The position numbers were made by a program, and so were the translations under genes. DNA of 64,000 nt, from positions 310,001 to 374,000 of the forward strand of contig JAAROD010000044.1 of assembly GCA_012274445.1 (NCBI GenBank), given 5' to 3'. Positions 30,418-41,984 of the stretch are shown here, in pieces (positions within the stretch are counted from its first letter, which is position 1; the number at the start of each line of letters is the position of its first letter). Source of the DNA: Sclerotiophoma versabilis (lineage: Eukaryota > Ascomycota > Dothideomycetes > Pleosporales > Didymellaceae). The notes below the pieces were generated by a model. The model had not been told where the DNA came from and did no database searches. It saw only the letters and a list, made by a program, of their open reading frames with translations.

Positions 30418-30988
30418 CCTGGCAAAAGTTTTCGTTAAGTATGCCTCTGAGAAACTCGATGTTCATTTACGATTGCTCGAGATGGGCTTTCTTCGTTGAA
30501 CCTTTCTCAATGTCTGATTTCAGTGCAGTGGTGAGCGTGTGTTATATGTGTGTTGTGCGATACGAAGAGACGAGAGAGGGGCCTTAGACGTCTGAGATTA
30601 AAGCGTGCTTGGGCAACCATTCCGTTTCTGGACTAGAGGAAAATTCACCCAGAACCATAGCCAACGTCAGAGTCAACTATGGTTCAGTGGGCAAGACAGC
30701 AATTTGGGGTGCTCAGACAGCTCTAGTAGGGATAATCTTAAATGGCGCATGAGCTACTAGAATGTCACAAAGCCGTCCACTGTAGATCAAGATGAGTGTT
30801 TCAAAAGATTATGCAGAAGAGCTTTCGACAGCTTCACCTGAAAGGAAGGCAGCCAATTCTACGCTAGGATCGTTCGACATTTGCCATACTATAATTTGTT
30901 CCGCACGTTCTTTTTCCCTGATTTGCGAACCTCTTTGCAAGTATCTCCATCCAGCATACCGTCTTAACAACCGTTCCCCCTCCCGAAG
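30418..30988. other. intergenic
   Basis: Upstream regions of the broken F-box gene and of the small secreted protein gene. No additional gene supported. Confidence 0.45.
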
Positions 30989-31402
30989 ATGAAGATCTTT
31001 ACAACTGTCATCGGCTTGGCCTGCTTCGTCGCGCCTATCATTACTGTACCATTTTCTCAGGTCCCTTTTTGTACCTCCTACCTCGCGAAGGACAAGTACA
31101 TATGCCCGAAGGCAATGACACCGCCGATCTGCAAGTTCGACCCTGCTAAGGGTGAGTACGTATGCCTACCTATGACGGCATCCAAGCCTACCAGATCCAC
31201 CGAGTTCAATAACTTCCTCATCAATGTTGCTGCCGCTAAATGTGGTAAAGAATGGCTCCACAAGTGCACGCGTGAGCGTCAAGGTTCTGTCTGCAAGAAT
31301 GGCCAGTGGGAGGTTGTTCACCGCTGCGCAACTGGTCAACAGTGCGACATGAAAGACGGCAACTTCTGCTGCCGCATCCGTGGTCCTGGTTTAAGTTGCT
31401 AG
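30989..31402 (+). CDS. small secreted cysteine-rich protein (effector-like candidate)
   Basis: 137 residues in one exon. The first ~20 residues (KIFTTVIGLACFVAPIITV) form a clear signal peptide. The mature part has 11-12 cysteines, including a closing CC and a terminal Cys, which suggests a disulfide-rich extracellular protein. Two CxxP/CxFD-type blocks (YICPKAMTPPICKFD, GEYVCLPM) look like an internal duplication. No known domain was recognised. Small, secreted, cysteine-rich proteins of this kind are often candidates for host-interaction factors in plant-associated fungi, but they also include antimicrobial and structural proteins; nothing here proves a role. Nearby genes (F-box, carbonic anhydrase) are unrelated. 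Confidence 0.82.
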   Translation: MKIFTTVIGLACFVAPIITVPFSQVPFCTSYLAKDKYICPKAMTPPICKFDPAKGEYVCLPMTASKPTRSTEFNNFLINVAAAKCGKEWLHKCTRERQGSVCKNGQWEVVHRCATGQQCDMKDGNFCCRIRGPGLSC

Positions 31403-32284
31403 AGCGCCGTCGTGCACCAATACCGGCTGCTAACTTATTGTGAGTGAGACGGGCTCCACAATTCTATGCTCTTCTGCTGACTACGCAAAGCTTCGTTGCG
31501 ATATGAGGTTACAAGACCCGTCTGACTCAGCCTGGTCTCTAGGCAAATTTGTCAGAACTGCTGTATCAATGAGATACTGAAGGACCGCCACGGAGGGCTG
31601 CGAAAACGCTTGGTACGACATTGAGCACAGAGCCTGTGCTACGATATTCTTGCAATGCAATTCCTTCCCTAGAGAATGGGTAGATGAATTTGAAGACAAG
31701 AACGTCCCATCCTGGTTCGCATGCTTTGAATGATCGTATGCACGTGATGGCCGTAGATGGAGACCTTCTGTAGTGCGTCTTCGACAACTTACTGGTTATC
31801 GTCTCCGTTTTGAGCATGCATACATTTTGCGAGTTTCCTGGTCGCCTTATAACAGATGCGCAATATCTTGGATTAGTAAAGAGTGATGACCGGTCGAGAA
31901 ATTGCGTTCGAGACGCATTTCTGCAGTTAGCGCATTCCCATTACAGACAAGACTGTGATCCACATCCCCAGCGCTCAGTATGCTGCTGACTCTGTCGTGT
32001 TGCGCATAAGTAAAGCGTTACTCATCTTTCTTCTTGAACGCAGTATCTCCAAATCATCGAAGTGAAGGACTGTAAGAGACATGCAGAGCGAATGCTACTC
32101 GAACCCGCCAAGCTCACAGCTCTCTATATGGCGCAATACAACCCCGCAGTGTCGTTACACGATCGCCAGCTGGATACAGGAGCTTCCGGATAACGAGGCT
32201 TGTGGGTTATGGGTATATATAGTTGTAGGATTCATCACGGTACTCATATCATACGACCGACTAGAGCACTAACATTCCTTCAAT
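31403..32284. other. intergenic
   Basis: No supported gene. Small overlapping ORFs at 31481-31817 minus and 32081-32272 plus lack motifs; the latter overlaps the probable promoter of the carbonic anhydrase gene. Confidence 0.45.
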
Positions 32285-32897
32285 ATGTCGACCAATGGCA
32301 CCCAGAACCTAGAGGAAGGCAACAGAGCATTTGTTGCCAAATTCAAACAGGGAGATCTTGCGCTTCCGCCTAGTCAAAAGTATGCTGTCCTTACGTGCAT
32401 GGATGCTCGCATAGATCCAGCTGCTGCGTTTGGTACGTCTGTGTTGTTGTATCAGGATGTTAATGAACGTAGGCTCACATAGATAGGCATTCCTTTGGGC
32501 GCAGCCCACGTTATTCGTAACGCTGGAGCATCCGCTCGTGACGCATTCCGTTCTCTCGTTATATCGCAGCAGCTGTTAGGTACAACCGAAGTCCTGGTTG
32601 TTAAGCACACTGGGTGTGGAATGCTCACCTTCGACACTAAGACGGCCAAAGAGCTCATCAGGAAGAACAAGGGTGATGCCGCGGCCAAAGAGGTCGAAAA
32701 CGTCGACTTCCTGACGTTCCCTGACCTTGAGGCAAAAGTTAGGGACGACGTCGAATGGTTGAAAGGCGCCGCTATCGAGGACGGCATCAGGATCACTGGG
32801 TGGGTATATGAGGTAATGGCGCAATCTCTAAAGCTGCACAGAGCTATGCTGAACAGCCAACTAGGTCGAAACGGGAAGGGCGAGACAGGTAGTCTAA
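32285..32897 (+). CDS. beta-class carbonic anhydrase
   Basis: Three exons (32285-32432, 32487-32812, 32865-32897) with 54- and 52-bp GT..AG introns give 168 residues. Beta-carbonic anhydrases are zinc enzymes that interconvert CO2 and bicarbonate. Zinc ligands are visible: Cys38 with Asp40 and Arg42 in CMDARID, and His90 and Cys93 in HTGCGM. The last exon is only 33 nt and supplies VETGRARQVV before TAA, the usual ending; reading straight through the second intron would instead give a long unrelated tail to 33019. The short length fits the small fungal class without a mitochondrial targeting extension, so a cytosolic location is likely. Confidence 0.9.
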
Positions 32898-33144
32898 TCC
32901 GTGCAAATCTTCCATCAGAAGCTGTATCCCAAGAATTGCAACATTGTCTTGTACCGAAACTTTTTCAATATTGCAATCCGGTGTCGAACATGATGACCAA
33001 TTTAGCCGGCCGCGACTAACTAAGATAGTGCTAGCGTCGATCTAGTGTCGACTGCCTGAGAGCGAATCGTGTGCTCCTAGAACAGTACACCTGCATCACT
33101 TTGCAACTTTTTGATTGCACGTACACCATCCTGTCCATCCTAGG

Positions 33145-34476
33145 ATGGCCTTGCTCTACGACTTACCGGACGAGTTGCTTCTGGAGGTTGTGCGTAACCT
33201 CGGAGTTATTCGTTCTTTCGAAACTCAATCTATAGCATTCAGACACAAAGGAACAGAGAAAGGAAGACAACGCGAAAATCACATCAGGCAACGGACTCTT
33301 CATGCGCTCTGTCTGGTCTCTCGCCGCTTGCGGTGCCTTTCACTACCAACACTCTACGCATCATCCAGTACCTGCGCTACGTGGAGCGGCCTTAGACAGC
33401 TTCGACTACTACACAGAACTATCGTTGATACCAAGAATGCACTAGGTCAGACGAAGCGTTTGGCTGAGTACGTAAGATATGTCGAAAACCGGCTTGCAGA
33501 CTATAGAGGCAACAGCCTCCAGGATGACGAAGTCTTCCAGCAGGGACCACTCGCGACCTACTTCCAGCTGCTTGCCAACCTAGTCTTGTGCGCGACCAAC
33601 ATCGAAAATCTCTGCGTAGTCAGCTTGGAGCACAATGATGTGTCATTCTGGACCCACGTTCTAGGTAACTCTTTGTGTTCCGTTCGTCATGGCCCCGCCA
33701 AGCTTGAGTATCTTTCTACTCAGATCCACACCTATGCTTGGTCTTCTGCGCCCGGAGTCTCGATGTTGGAGCGCATATTACAACACGTTCAATCCCTTCC
33801 CATGCTTTCAGAGCTCCGAATTTCGGGTGCTACTACCAGTAGTGATTATGGGCTTGCGTTTGAGGCAGACGAGATTTCAAACCTACGTCGACTAGACCTC
33901 ACAGAAAGCAGCCTTGAGATCCTTGAGGTAGCCAACTTGCTGCTGGCTTGCAAACATGTACGGAATTTCACCTGCAAGTGGGAGTTCGTCAAAGATACGC
34001 ATGTCGGGCCTTCGGTACTTCACAGCGCTCTTCTGGCTCACGCGGATACGATAGAAACATTAAGCTTGGATTGGCGAGAAGTCCGATATAGCATCCTCAT
34101 TGAACCTGGATCTGAGATGCTTGGTTCTCTGCGTTCCATGAAGAACCTGAAGTCTTTAGAGATCTGTGAGTTCGGGTTTTCGAGCAGCAATCTTTCACTC
34201 TTGGACCATCCTGATCAAGCATTGCAATCTTCACTGTCTGATTTGTTACCCGAAAGCCTTGAGCAGATGACGCTGCTCACTCAAGGTGACTCTAACTACG
34301 AGGAAGAAGTCCTTGATCGTGCTTTGTGCCTGTGGGAACTTACTTGCGATCATGGCGTTTTGATGCCGCATCTAAGGACGTTTTGCATCAAATCACAACA
34401 CAAGACTTTTGCACCAAAACTCACTCGTGCGTTTGGGAGAGCTGGCGTCCAGCTGTATACTGCGATAGAGGACTGA
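33145..34476 (+). CDS. F-box/LRR-like protein
   Basis: 443 residues, single exon, from the ATG at 33145. The N-terminal F-box reads LYDLPDELLLEVVRNL. A middle segment with leucine-rich periodicity (LRISGATTS .. LRRLDLTESSLEILEVANLLL .. NLKSLEICEFG) resembles the irregular LRR fold of fungal F-box proteins. The C-terminus is related to that of the interrupted gene at 28927-30417, so the two are paralogs about 3 kb apart. Likely role is substrate recognition in an SCF ubiquitin ligase; the target is unknown. This family expands strongly in Pleosporales and changes quickly. Confidence 0.85.
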   Translation: MALLYDLPDELLLEVVRNLGVIRSFETQSIAFRHKGTEKGRQRENHIRQRTLHALCLVSRRLRCLSLPTLYASSSTCATWSGLRQLRLLHRTIVDTKNALGQTKRLAEYVRYVENRLADYRGNSLQDDEVFQQGPLATYFQLLANLVLCATNIENLCVVSLEHNDVSFWTHVLGNSLCSVRHGPAKLEYLSTQIHTYAWSSAPGVSMLERILQHVQSLPMLSELRISGATTSSDYGLAFEADEISNLRRLDLTESSLEILEVANLLLACKHVRNFTCKWEFVKDTHVGPSVLHSALLAHADTIETLSLDWREVRYSILIEPGSEMLGSLRSMKNLKSLEICEFGFSSSNLSLLDHPDQALQSSLSDLLPESLEQMTLLTQGDSNYEEEVLDRALCLWELTCDHGVLMPHLRTFCIKSQHKTFAPKLTRAFGRAGVQLYTAIED

Positions 34477-34817
34477 TGTCGATCTCACACGGCCAATGAA
34501 TCTCACCTACATCCTCTTCAAACCGCCCACAGCGGAATTACAAGTCTGATAGGCGACCTTTACTTCAGACGTTTGCATCGCTCATGGTTAGCTCCCGATC
34601 CCACGCCACCATCATACAAAACCATCACGCTTCGCAACGAAGTTGGCTCTTTCCTTCCCCACATTACTCAGCTCTACCTTAGATTACGCATCAGCCCCTC
34701 GCAAGGTTCGTGGAACCTGCACCTGACTATTGATGTCAGTCTTACCGTACTTATTAGTATCTTCTAGTGTCATGCTCTCGGACAGGGTTCAGATATCCAA
34801 GCTGCCAACAATCACCT

Positions 34818-37097
34818 ATGGCTTCAGAATCGGCAATGGAATCACCCTTCCCCAGTCTTACAGCGAGCCTGAAAACAATGCTGCCGGACGTATTGCCTTC
34901 CAAATGCCCTCCAATCAAAGCAATCAGCGGCACACCACCTAGCACTCCCGTCGCCGATGCCACCGTTTCTCATATGGCTGTAGCCCCAATCATTCCCGAC
35001 ATCATGCCTGTTGTGGCGGTACTCGAGCCTCTCCAATTACCCCCATGGGCCGTTAAGAGCAAGATCGTTTTTGAACATCGAGAAATTGTTGAGCACAGTC
35101 AGTCGACAACTCCAGAAGCGGTCGGAATTGAGGTGGAAGCTGCAAAGACAAAGTACATCGGTGAGCACACCACCACACAGCTAGACGCAGTCAGCGCAGG
35201 TAATAGTGATCTGTTCGTTACAACAACCCAATGCGAGACAGGCAACGAGGATGGCTCTTCTGTGGACCGAGCTCAACCCATCGATCTGGATGCAACAGCA
35301 GCAAGTAACGAAACCTGCGGATCACAACCTGAAGAGCCGGCTTCTGTTAAGCGTTTGCTTGCTGCTAACAAAGAACTCTCTGTCACTTCTGAGGTGTACA
35401 GCAGTGAAGAAAAGGGAGATCAGCACGAGGTAGCAGACGACATACAAACGGACAGTAGGGCAGGTCAAAATGAGTCATTCGTTAATGATGAGTATATTGT
35501 GTTAAGGACACAGAACCACGCCACTACCCCATCAGCTCCACCTCGAAGTGTACCTCCGCATATGCGCCCGACTTTCAAGGCTCCGAATCCACAACAGACT
35601 GGCTCTCGTGAGGCCAAAGTAGGTTGTGTTATTCTCTCAGACATTGAACTTACTAACCGACACCAGCATGAACGGCCGGTTCCTGTAACCCTTGCACCTC
35701 GTGCTTACTATCCGAGTGTTGGATATCAGCCTGCCCAGCCACCACTCGACTACAGCGACCTCCAGCGCACGAAAGCCCAACTCATGAAGGCTCGTAGTGA
35801 TCTCGAAATTGAACGCAAGATCAACGCGGCGAATCGGAAGACAGTCGGAGCGGAAAATCAAGCTGGCATGAGTGCTGCTATGTCTGTTATGTTGACTGAT
35901 CTTCTTCAGAAGCAGGCAGATGCTCTCGTAGCAAAGGCGGAGGCTCAAGAGAAGGTGCGGGACCTGCAATATCGTGAACAGAGGATTACACAGTTCGAAG
36001 ACTACTTGTCTGCTGGGCAGAAGCAGCTCAAGCACCAGCTCGAACAACAAGGCATTCGATCGATGAACGTAGTCGACGAGAGCAACTTGCGTCTCGAAGT
36101 CGAACTGAAAGTCAAACATCAGCTCTCCGACATCGAAGGTAAGATCGCAACTCAAGTTGAGCGCCTTCGCCATCAAGAGGCTGCCCAGAAGATCCGCGAG
36201 CAACAATACAAGATTCTAGTTCGCGACGCTATCGAAAACGAAATCGAAGAACGGTTTGCAAGAGACATACAGGCTAAGGCCGCCGACACCACATCTACAG
36301 AAGCAGCGTACGAACGCGGTCTTGCTGATGGCAAGAATATGAAGGATGAAAAAGCGTCAGAGGAAGAAACCAAGCAAAAGTTTCTGAGCGGCTACGCTGC
36401 ATGTTACCGTTCTCAAACTGCTCTGCACAACATGCGCAATGGTCACATTGCTGCCGACAGTCCCGAAATTGCATTCTTATATGACCCTACATGCGCTGAA
36501 AACCCGCACAATATCGGTCTCAGCATCGGTCGTATGGAGGCAGCAGCTGGGAGTGTGGAGCCAAGCACAGTGAGTGCGGTGATCAGCCGCAGGTCGTTAG
36601 TGGACGCAACCCGAGCAGCTGCCGTTACCGGCAAGTCGCAGACAGTCTCTGATAATGTCGCTCAACGTGGCCATGACCAAATTCATTCCAACAATGTAGG
36701 CCCTTTTCACACTTTCCAGGCTGCAGACCGCTCGGTGCAAGTTCACACAACCCATCAAATAGAATCAAGACAGACACAGCAAGTGCAGCAAGTACAGCTG
36801 GAAGAGCCGGTTCGCCGGTGAGTATTCTTGATTGCTCCGCGCAACCCTCACTGACCCCTTGCCAGCTCTGTGCCTTCACGCCCCACCTTTGCCGGTGAGC
36901 TTCGTGGACCATCATCGACCGTGGCGTCCAAGGCCATCTTTGCGAGTGGGTCCTACTTACAGTCTACCACGAACAGCGTTCCTGGAGCAAGCACGGCGGG
37001 TCGGATGGGTGAGGGTGTCTATGCCGGACGTCGTGTTATCCGCTACGAGGACTCCGACGGTAAAACAGCATCTCCGAACCTGATCGATCTGTACTAG
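34818..37097 (+). CDS. coiled-coil protein of unknown function
   Basis: Two exons (34818-36817, 36866-37097) across a 48-bp GT..AG intron give 743 residues. The N-terminal ~300 residues are low-complexity, rich in Pro, Ser and Thr, probably disordered. Residues ~320-560 are strongly helical and charged (LQRTKAQLMKARSDLEIERKIN .. VRDLQYREQRITQFEDYLS .. LRLEVELKVKHQLSDIEGK), a long coiled coil. A conserved-looking Cys/Tyr block follows (FLSGYAACYRSQ), and the second exon ends with GRRVIRYEDSDGKTASPNLIDLY. I do not recognise the family. The ATG chosen is the first in frame; further upstream exons cannot be excluded. Confidence 0.75.
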
Positions 37098-38535
37098 ATC
37101 GGTAAAGTATAGGGTCCTGTGAGCTTACTGAAGACGGCGATAACAATCATGACAAGTGAGCCAGGATCTTGGTTGCGGGTCTTTTGAGATACGCATGCAA
37201 CGGCATGGTAGGCTGGGAATGGGAAAGCCGACAAAAGATGCTCTCGCATTCGACTTGAAGATGTGTATCCTGCATACGAATCTTACAGTGAATGCGAAAG
37301 TTCATGGTATCAAGCAAGTCCGTCAATCAACTTAAAGCCGTCTTGGAGCACTGGCACTCTCCTTAAAGCTCGTAAAGCCGAATTATGCTCGTTTAAAAGT
37401 CTACGCATGCGGAAAATAAACCAAATATCATGCCTGTTCCATGTACCCTAGCTTTGTTTGGCCCCATCTCTGGTGACAACGGCTATCAACCTCCCATGCT
37501 AAATCATACTTCAACTACATTCAATACACGTCAGCCTCTGCGCGTGCCCACAGAACAGCAAATTCTTTATTATTTGTATTTTATCCTGGGTCGTCTGACA
37601 CGTAGAAGTATTATCAATTCTTGCAGGCTTGAGAACGATCGCGGTTCGATACCTCGCCAGCATAAGCCAGCCACGGGATATGGCTACTTCCGAATGATTG
37701 AAAACACAATTGGATACACTTGGCTCGATGCAGCGTTTCAAATTACTGTCCAAATCATTTGGTCAGCCCAACGCCAGAGCAGGCTGATAATGCTCTCCCA
37801 ATCATTTGCGCCCCATTCGCTAAGCTGATCGCAGTTCAGTCCTTCAAACCTGCAACGCTCATCCTTCGAACGCAACAGAGCTTCTATACTTTATGCCTTA
37901 TGCCGTCCGGCAAGCATCTTCCAGAGGAATCATGGATGGCAATGTACAAGCACGGTGCCAACTGATCGTTGAGCCTACACTGTCATCCGGCTCTCTGGGC
38001 ATCTTCAACTATAGCGGTTCGTTGTGTTCCCATCAATCGAAAACATCAGACCACAGATGAGAGATCGCATTGGAAAAGCGTTGCTTTCACGTACGAAGTA
38101 GGCTCTGATGAGTCAGCAGAGGCTCTCAAGACGAAATTCCTTTCCACAGCATCAAACTTTGTGTGAACGCAAACACATGGTGATTGTTGCGTTCCTTGCC
38201 CACGAGCTTTCAGACGTGCAGAAGAGCAGCACGGCCCTGGTTTTGTTGGGACGGCAACGGTGCACGACTTGCTGCGTGTGGCCTCCGAGTGTGTGGAGGC
38301 TCAGTCATATACTCAACATGGTATACACTCGCAGAAGCCTGTGTCAGCATCCTGTTTGCCTGCAAGTTCTTTCCACGAAGAACTTCTCAACGCGACGAGC
38401 TAGGAGGTACAATTTTGTGGGTCATCGGGTATCATTCATTCAACGTCTAAGTAATCCAGCTCTTCCTCAATGCAACCATGCAAAACAGGGACAGACATGC
38501 TCTTCCGCATTCCCTGCTCAGCCATCGTTACTCTC
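37098..38535. other. intergenic, no supported gene
   Basis: 1.4 kb with overlapping short ORFs. A GGTTCGATACC near 37652 resembles a tRNA B box, but no A box or cloverleaf was found around it. Confidence 0.45.
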
Positions 38536-40205
38536 CTACTTAGCAGTAGCCTTATCCCAAGCATTCTCAAAGCTCTCCTCAGCCTTCTCAATACTCTCCT
38601 TAACCTCCTCCTTCAACTCCTGCAACTCACTCCTCCCCGCATCCAACTTGGTCACACCTGTCGCAGCAGGCCCCTCGCCCGCCAGAGCCGGGCTCTCAAA
38701 CTCGAAATTACTGCTGTATACCACAGCCGCAAAGGCCTCGAGTTCTCCCACCTGCTCAATTTTCTCGAGGTACTCATTATTCGCCCCGGCACCGATGTTG
38801 TGCGCCTGCCGACAGAACACAGCCAGACTGTTGGCGACCTTGGCTTTTACACCGTCGCCGACGATCTCTGTCACTCTCGATGAGTCGGCGGAGATAGGCG
38901 GAATTTTGTAGCTGAGCTGTGAGATCTTGACGTCGATGAGATGCGAGAAGGCTGAGTCAAGGAGCCGTGTGAGCACAGATGTGAAGGCAGGCGAGTCGAT
39001 TATGTCGGATGTTTCGTCGATGAGACGACGCAACGAAGATGTTGTGGTGGGGGACGTGGATTGCGAGGACGATGTCATGCCGGATTCGGCGAGAACGAAG
39101 TCTTCTTGATCTTGGGGCGGCAGGAGGTAGGTGAGCCATTTGCAATTACTGGGCTATGTTAGCTGATGTAAAAGGGAACGGTCAGGTGGAATGAGCGTAC
39201 CGGCGCTCTTCTTCTGTTGCACCTTCGACGCGCTTGCGCACTTCGAGTGTCAGTTCTGAGAGCTTCTCGATTGTGATTTCCTCTCGAGGGTTCAACAGCC
39301 CAAAGACGTCCTTGACGGCTACCCGGACCTTCTCGATCAGTTCTATGCAGCCCCTGTGTAGCAGCCACCAGCTCAAACTCAGGTAACGTCGGTTTGTCTC
39401 AAAGTCATTGCCGTATGCTTGCTCGAAATTGTCGTCGTCATTGTTCTCAAGATTGATGCGGGACGAGGAGTCCGCCGATGGAGGTGATGCGAGCGAGACG
39501 ACAGAGGCGAGGTAGTTGCGGCGGCCGAGGAGGTTGAGTTGGATACGTGTGAGGAGGGTAAGGAGGGAGATAGTGTAGAGGAGGGTGAAGGCGCGGGTTA
39601 TGGCTGAGAGAGTCAGTATCTGTGTCTCGAAAGGGTCAGAACAGTAGCGTACAGCTTATCTTCATCTCGTTCCACAACTGCGCCTTGCTCTTCTTGCTGG
39701 CTTTGACCTTTTCCCTGTCACCGGCGGCTTCTGTACTTGTTTCGCCAGACAAGGTGCTCCCCTCGCCTTCCAGCGCGACCTGGCTCGCGTGCACATAACT
39801 CTCAGAGTCTGCCTGCACGCTGCTTCTTGTGCCGTCTTCGGTTGTATCGACCACGCTCGGCGGCGCACTGCTCGCAATCTCGCTGGGCCCCACGCTCCTC
39901 GCCAGCCTCTCCGCCTTCTGCCTCTGCAGCTCCTCTAGTACTTGCTCCACAGGTATCGCATCAAGAATCTTCTCCGTAGCCGTGGGCAGGATGGCAAGGA
40001 CAGTGAATGTGCAGTCTTCCTGGTTCTGCTCGAAGCGCCGGCGCAGATTCTCCTTTGCGATTCGCTCTTCGCTCATGCGCTGTCGTGCCTCGCTGAATTT
40101 GCCAAGTGCATATTGACCGGCAAGATAGGCGGTGCCGAGGACGCCGGCTCCGATAGCAAAGTTTGTGCGGTTGCGCCGCAGCCAGTTGCGCGTTGATTGT
40201 ATCAT
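38536..40205 (-). CDS. PEX3: peroxin-3, peroxisome membrane biogenesis factor
   Basis: Three exons (40205-39653, 39603-39201, 39148-38536) with 49- and 52-bp introns give 522 residues. PEX3 anchors PEX19 at the peroxisomal membrane and so inserts membrane proteins. The N-terminus STRNWLRRNRTNFAIGAGVLGTAYLAGQY has the basic run plus single membrane anchor typical of PEX3. The family blocks RIAKENLRRRFEQNQEDCTFTVLAILPTATE and ITRAFTLLYTISLLTLLTRIQLNLLGR are complete across the first junction, and SLSWWLLHRGC and NCKWLTYLLPP are present. The insert at ~105-165 is disordered and variable, as usual. Length agrees with fungal orthologs. Highly confident. Confidence 0.95.
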
Positions 40206-40805
40206 CCTGTATCGCGTGTAGCAGTGCCCGGAGCTTCGTCGAAGCTGGGTCGCGTGTGGGGAAGTTGGTCAAGACGTCGCTCACGCAGCCGGCGGGTCGA
40301 ACTGGAATGCAGGGTGCAGTTAATTAGTATAGAAGTACAGAAGGGGCATGGGTGCTTCGTAGCAATTGCTAAAGATGCAGGAGAAGGTGTGATGCAGGAG
40401 AGGCTGCTGGAGAGTTGTACAGCTGCGCCGTGACGTGGAGACCAACGCCGAGGCAATTGCCGGAACGGGACATCGGCTTCCTTCCCGCTGCCTCCTTCAC
40501 GTGAGTCGCGAAATAGTCGGCGTCACGTCGTTGCGACTGCTCTGACCTATGCCGTTCTGCGGAGTCCTCTCGTCGACGTCAAAGAAAAGTTTCGCACTGC
40601 TCAAGCTCGGAGCTCTGCTGCTGGGTCTAGGTGACCTTGTTTTGGTCTTTGATGCACCTATACGTTTATCTTTTCAGGCGAATTGCTGTATGAGCACCTT
40701 AATGGTACCTGTTGAAGGCCCTGCCTCTCTATGAGGGGTATCTTCCTCTATTGTTCCAGCCTCTCCATCACTGTCACAAGCCTCCATGGTGCTCCACCCC
40801 TCTCC
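40206..40805. other. intergenic between PEX3 and GT8 genes
   Basis: Contains the PEX3 promoter and the 3' flank of the GT8 gene. Two pyrimidine-rich blocks and a GTCACGTCGTTG-like stretch near 40520 are seen, but no gene. Confidence 0.45.
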
Positions 40806-41984
40806 TCACCCTCTTCCTCTCCCACGAACAACAGGCCCATGGCCCCTTTCGACCTTCTTTTGCAATTGCGGAAACTCCTCCTCGCCATCCTGCCCGTCGA
40901 CCTCCTTTCCGTCTTTCCACTTCTTCGCATAATCCTGTGCTCCGCCCCCTATCGCTTTCATCTCTTCGCTCTCCTCTCCACTTTCGGCAGCCGCGTACTT
41001 GCTCACTGTTGCCAGGAGCCCCGCCTCGTTCCGCTTTACTCTCTCATTCTGCCAGTTCTCATATTCGTTCCACCACCATTTGTGTGTCTCGCCGTCCTTA
41101 CCCAAGTATCCAGCCGTGCCGTCTGGTTTTACCCGTGCAGCCCAGGGTTTGTCGACAATGTAGTGTAGCACGCCAACCTCGTTGTCGACCCAGATATTCG
41201 GGTGCCAGTACCGCCACGTCTTGAGAGCGTTTGTCTTCCATGACAAGCTCTTCCAGCGACTGTTGAAAGCCTCGTTGAGGAAGTCCTGGTCAGGGAACTT
41301 CATGGCGCGTAGGCGCGCATTGCCCAGTTCGTTGAACTTGGCGAGGACGAAGTCTGAGAGCGCTTTCGAGGGGCGGTAGACGAATGTTCCGGAGTTGAAT
41401 TGGCCGAATGTTTCAGGCTCGTTCTTGACCTCAGGTATCTCTGAGGCATCCTTGAGATGTGTGAACGCGCAGTTCTCTGGCACCCAGGACTTTGGTGCCC
41501 ACGAGTCGTGGTCCAGATTGCAGACGCAGACATGCGTGGCCATTATGCGCATACCGTCTCCTCCTTCCAAGTATTCATTGTTCTCCTTACTGAACACCAA
41601 TGGTGACGGGTTCGAGAAAACCATCATGTCTGCGTCCAGCCAGCACATGCGCTCAAACCCTAGGTCGTACAAGTCGAAGACGCGCAGTTTTGTCCATGTG
41701 TCAATGAAGCGCTCAGCCACCATGCCGTGCTTCGTGCCATCTTCTGGAAGCCGGAGGTGCTTCACGGGGCGAATGATGATATTGGAGTGCTTGGCTTCGG
41801 CTTTGAAGGCAGCAATTGAGGCTTCGCCTACGGTGTCGGGCGTATACGTGATGATCAATGGCGTATCTGGAGAGTACTTGTGTAATGTATATGCGAGGAG
41901 GATGGCGCCAGCGAGATAGGAGGGGCGAGTTAGCAGGGTAACGTAGGCGTTCTTCCCCGTCTTAGGGTTTGTTTCGTCGGCCAT
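40806..41984 (-). CDS. glycosyltransferase family 8, glycogenin-like
   Basis: 392 residues, one exon. The N-terminus has AYVTLLTRPSYLAGAILLAYTLHKY, typical of glycogenin/galactinol-synthase-type enzymes. The metal-binding DxD is Asp117-Ala-Asp119 in LDADMMV. Further blocks are FNSGTFVYRPS, FPDQDFLNEAF and the substrate-loop histidine in VGVLHYIVDKPW. Family GT8 transfers sugar from UDP- or other nucleotide sugars. There is no signal peptide or membrane anchor, so it is probably cytosolic. The C-terminal ~70 residues are charged and repetitive, ending in an Arg/Gly run (VRGRGRG), and are probably disordered. The precise acceptor is not known. Confidence 0.9.
   Translation of the reverse strand: MADETNPKTGKNAYVTLLTRPSYLAGAILLAYTLHKYSPDTPLIITYTPDTVGEASIAAFKAEAKHSNIIIRPVKHLRLPEDGTKHGMVAERFIDTWTKLRVFDLYDLGFERMCWLDADMMVFSNPSPLVFSKENNEYLEGGDGMRIMATHVCVCNLDHDSWAPKSWVPENCAFTHLKDASEIPEVKNEPETFGQFNSGTFVYRPSKALSDFVLAKFNELGNARLRAMKFPDQDFLNEAFNSRWKSLSWKTNALKTWRYWHPNIWVDNEVGVLHYIVDKPWAARVKPDGTAGYLGKDGETHKWWWNEYENWQNERVKRNEAGLLATVSKYAAAESGEESEEMKAIGGGAQDYAKKWKDGKEVDGQDGEEEFPQLQKKVERGHGPVVRGRGRG

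Noticed and set aside
37640..37665. tRNA-like B box (GGTTCGATACC)
   Set aside because: No A box upstream and no acceptor stem; T-stem has a mismatch. Similar isolated matches near 52513 and 53603 fail the same test.
38108..38911. 267-codon plus-strand ORF over the PEX3 3' end
   Set aside because: Antisense shadow of PEX3 exon 3; low-complexity Ser/Leu.
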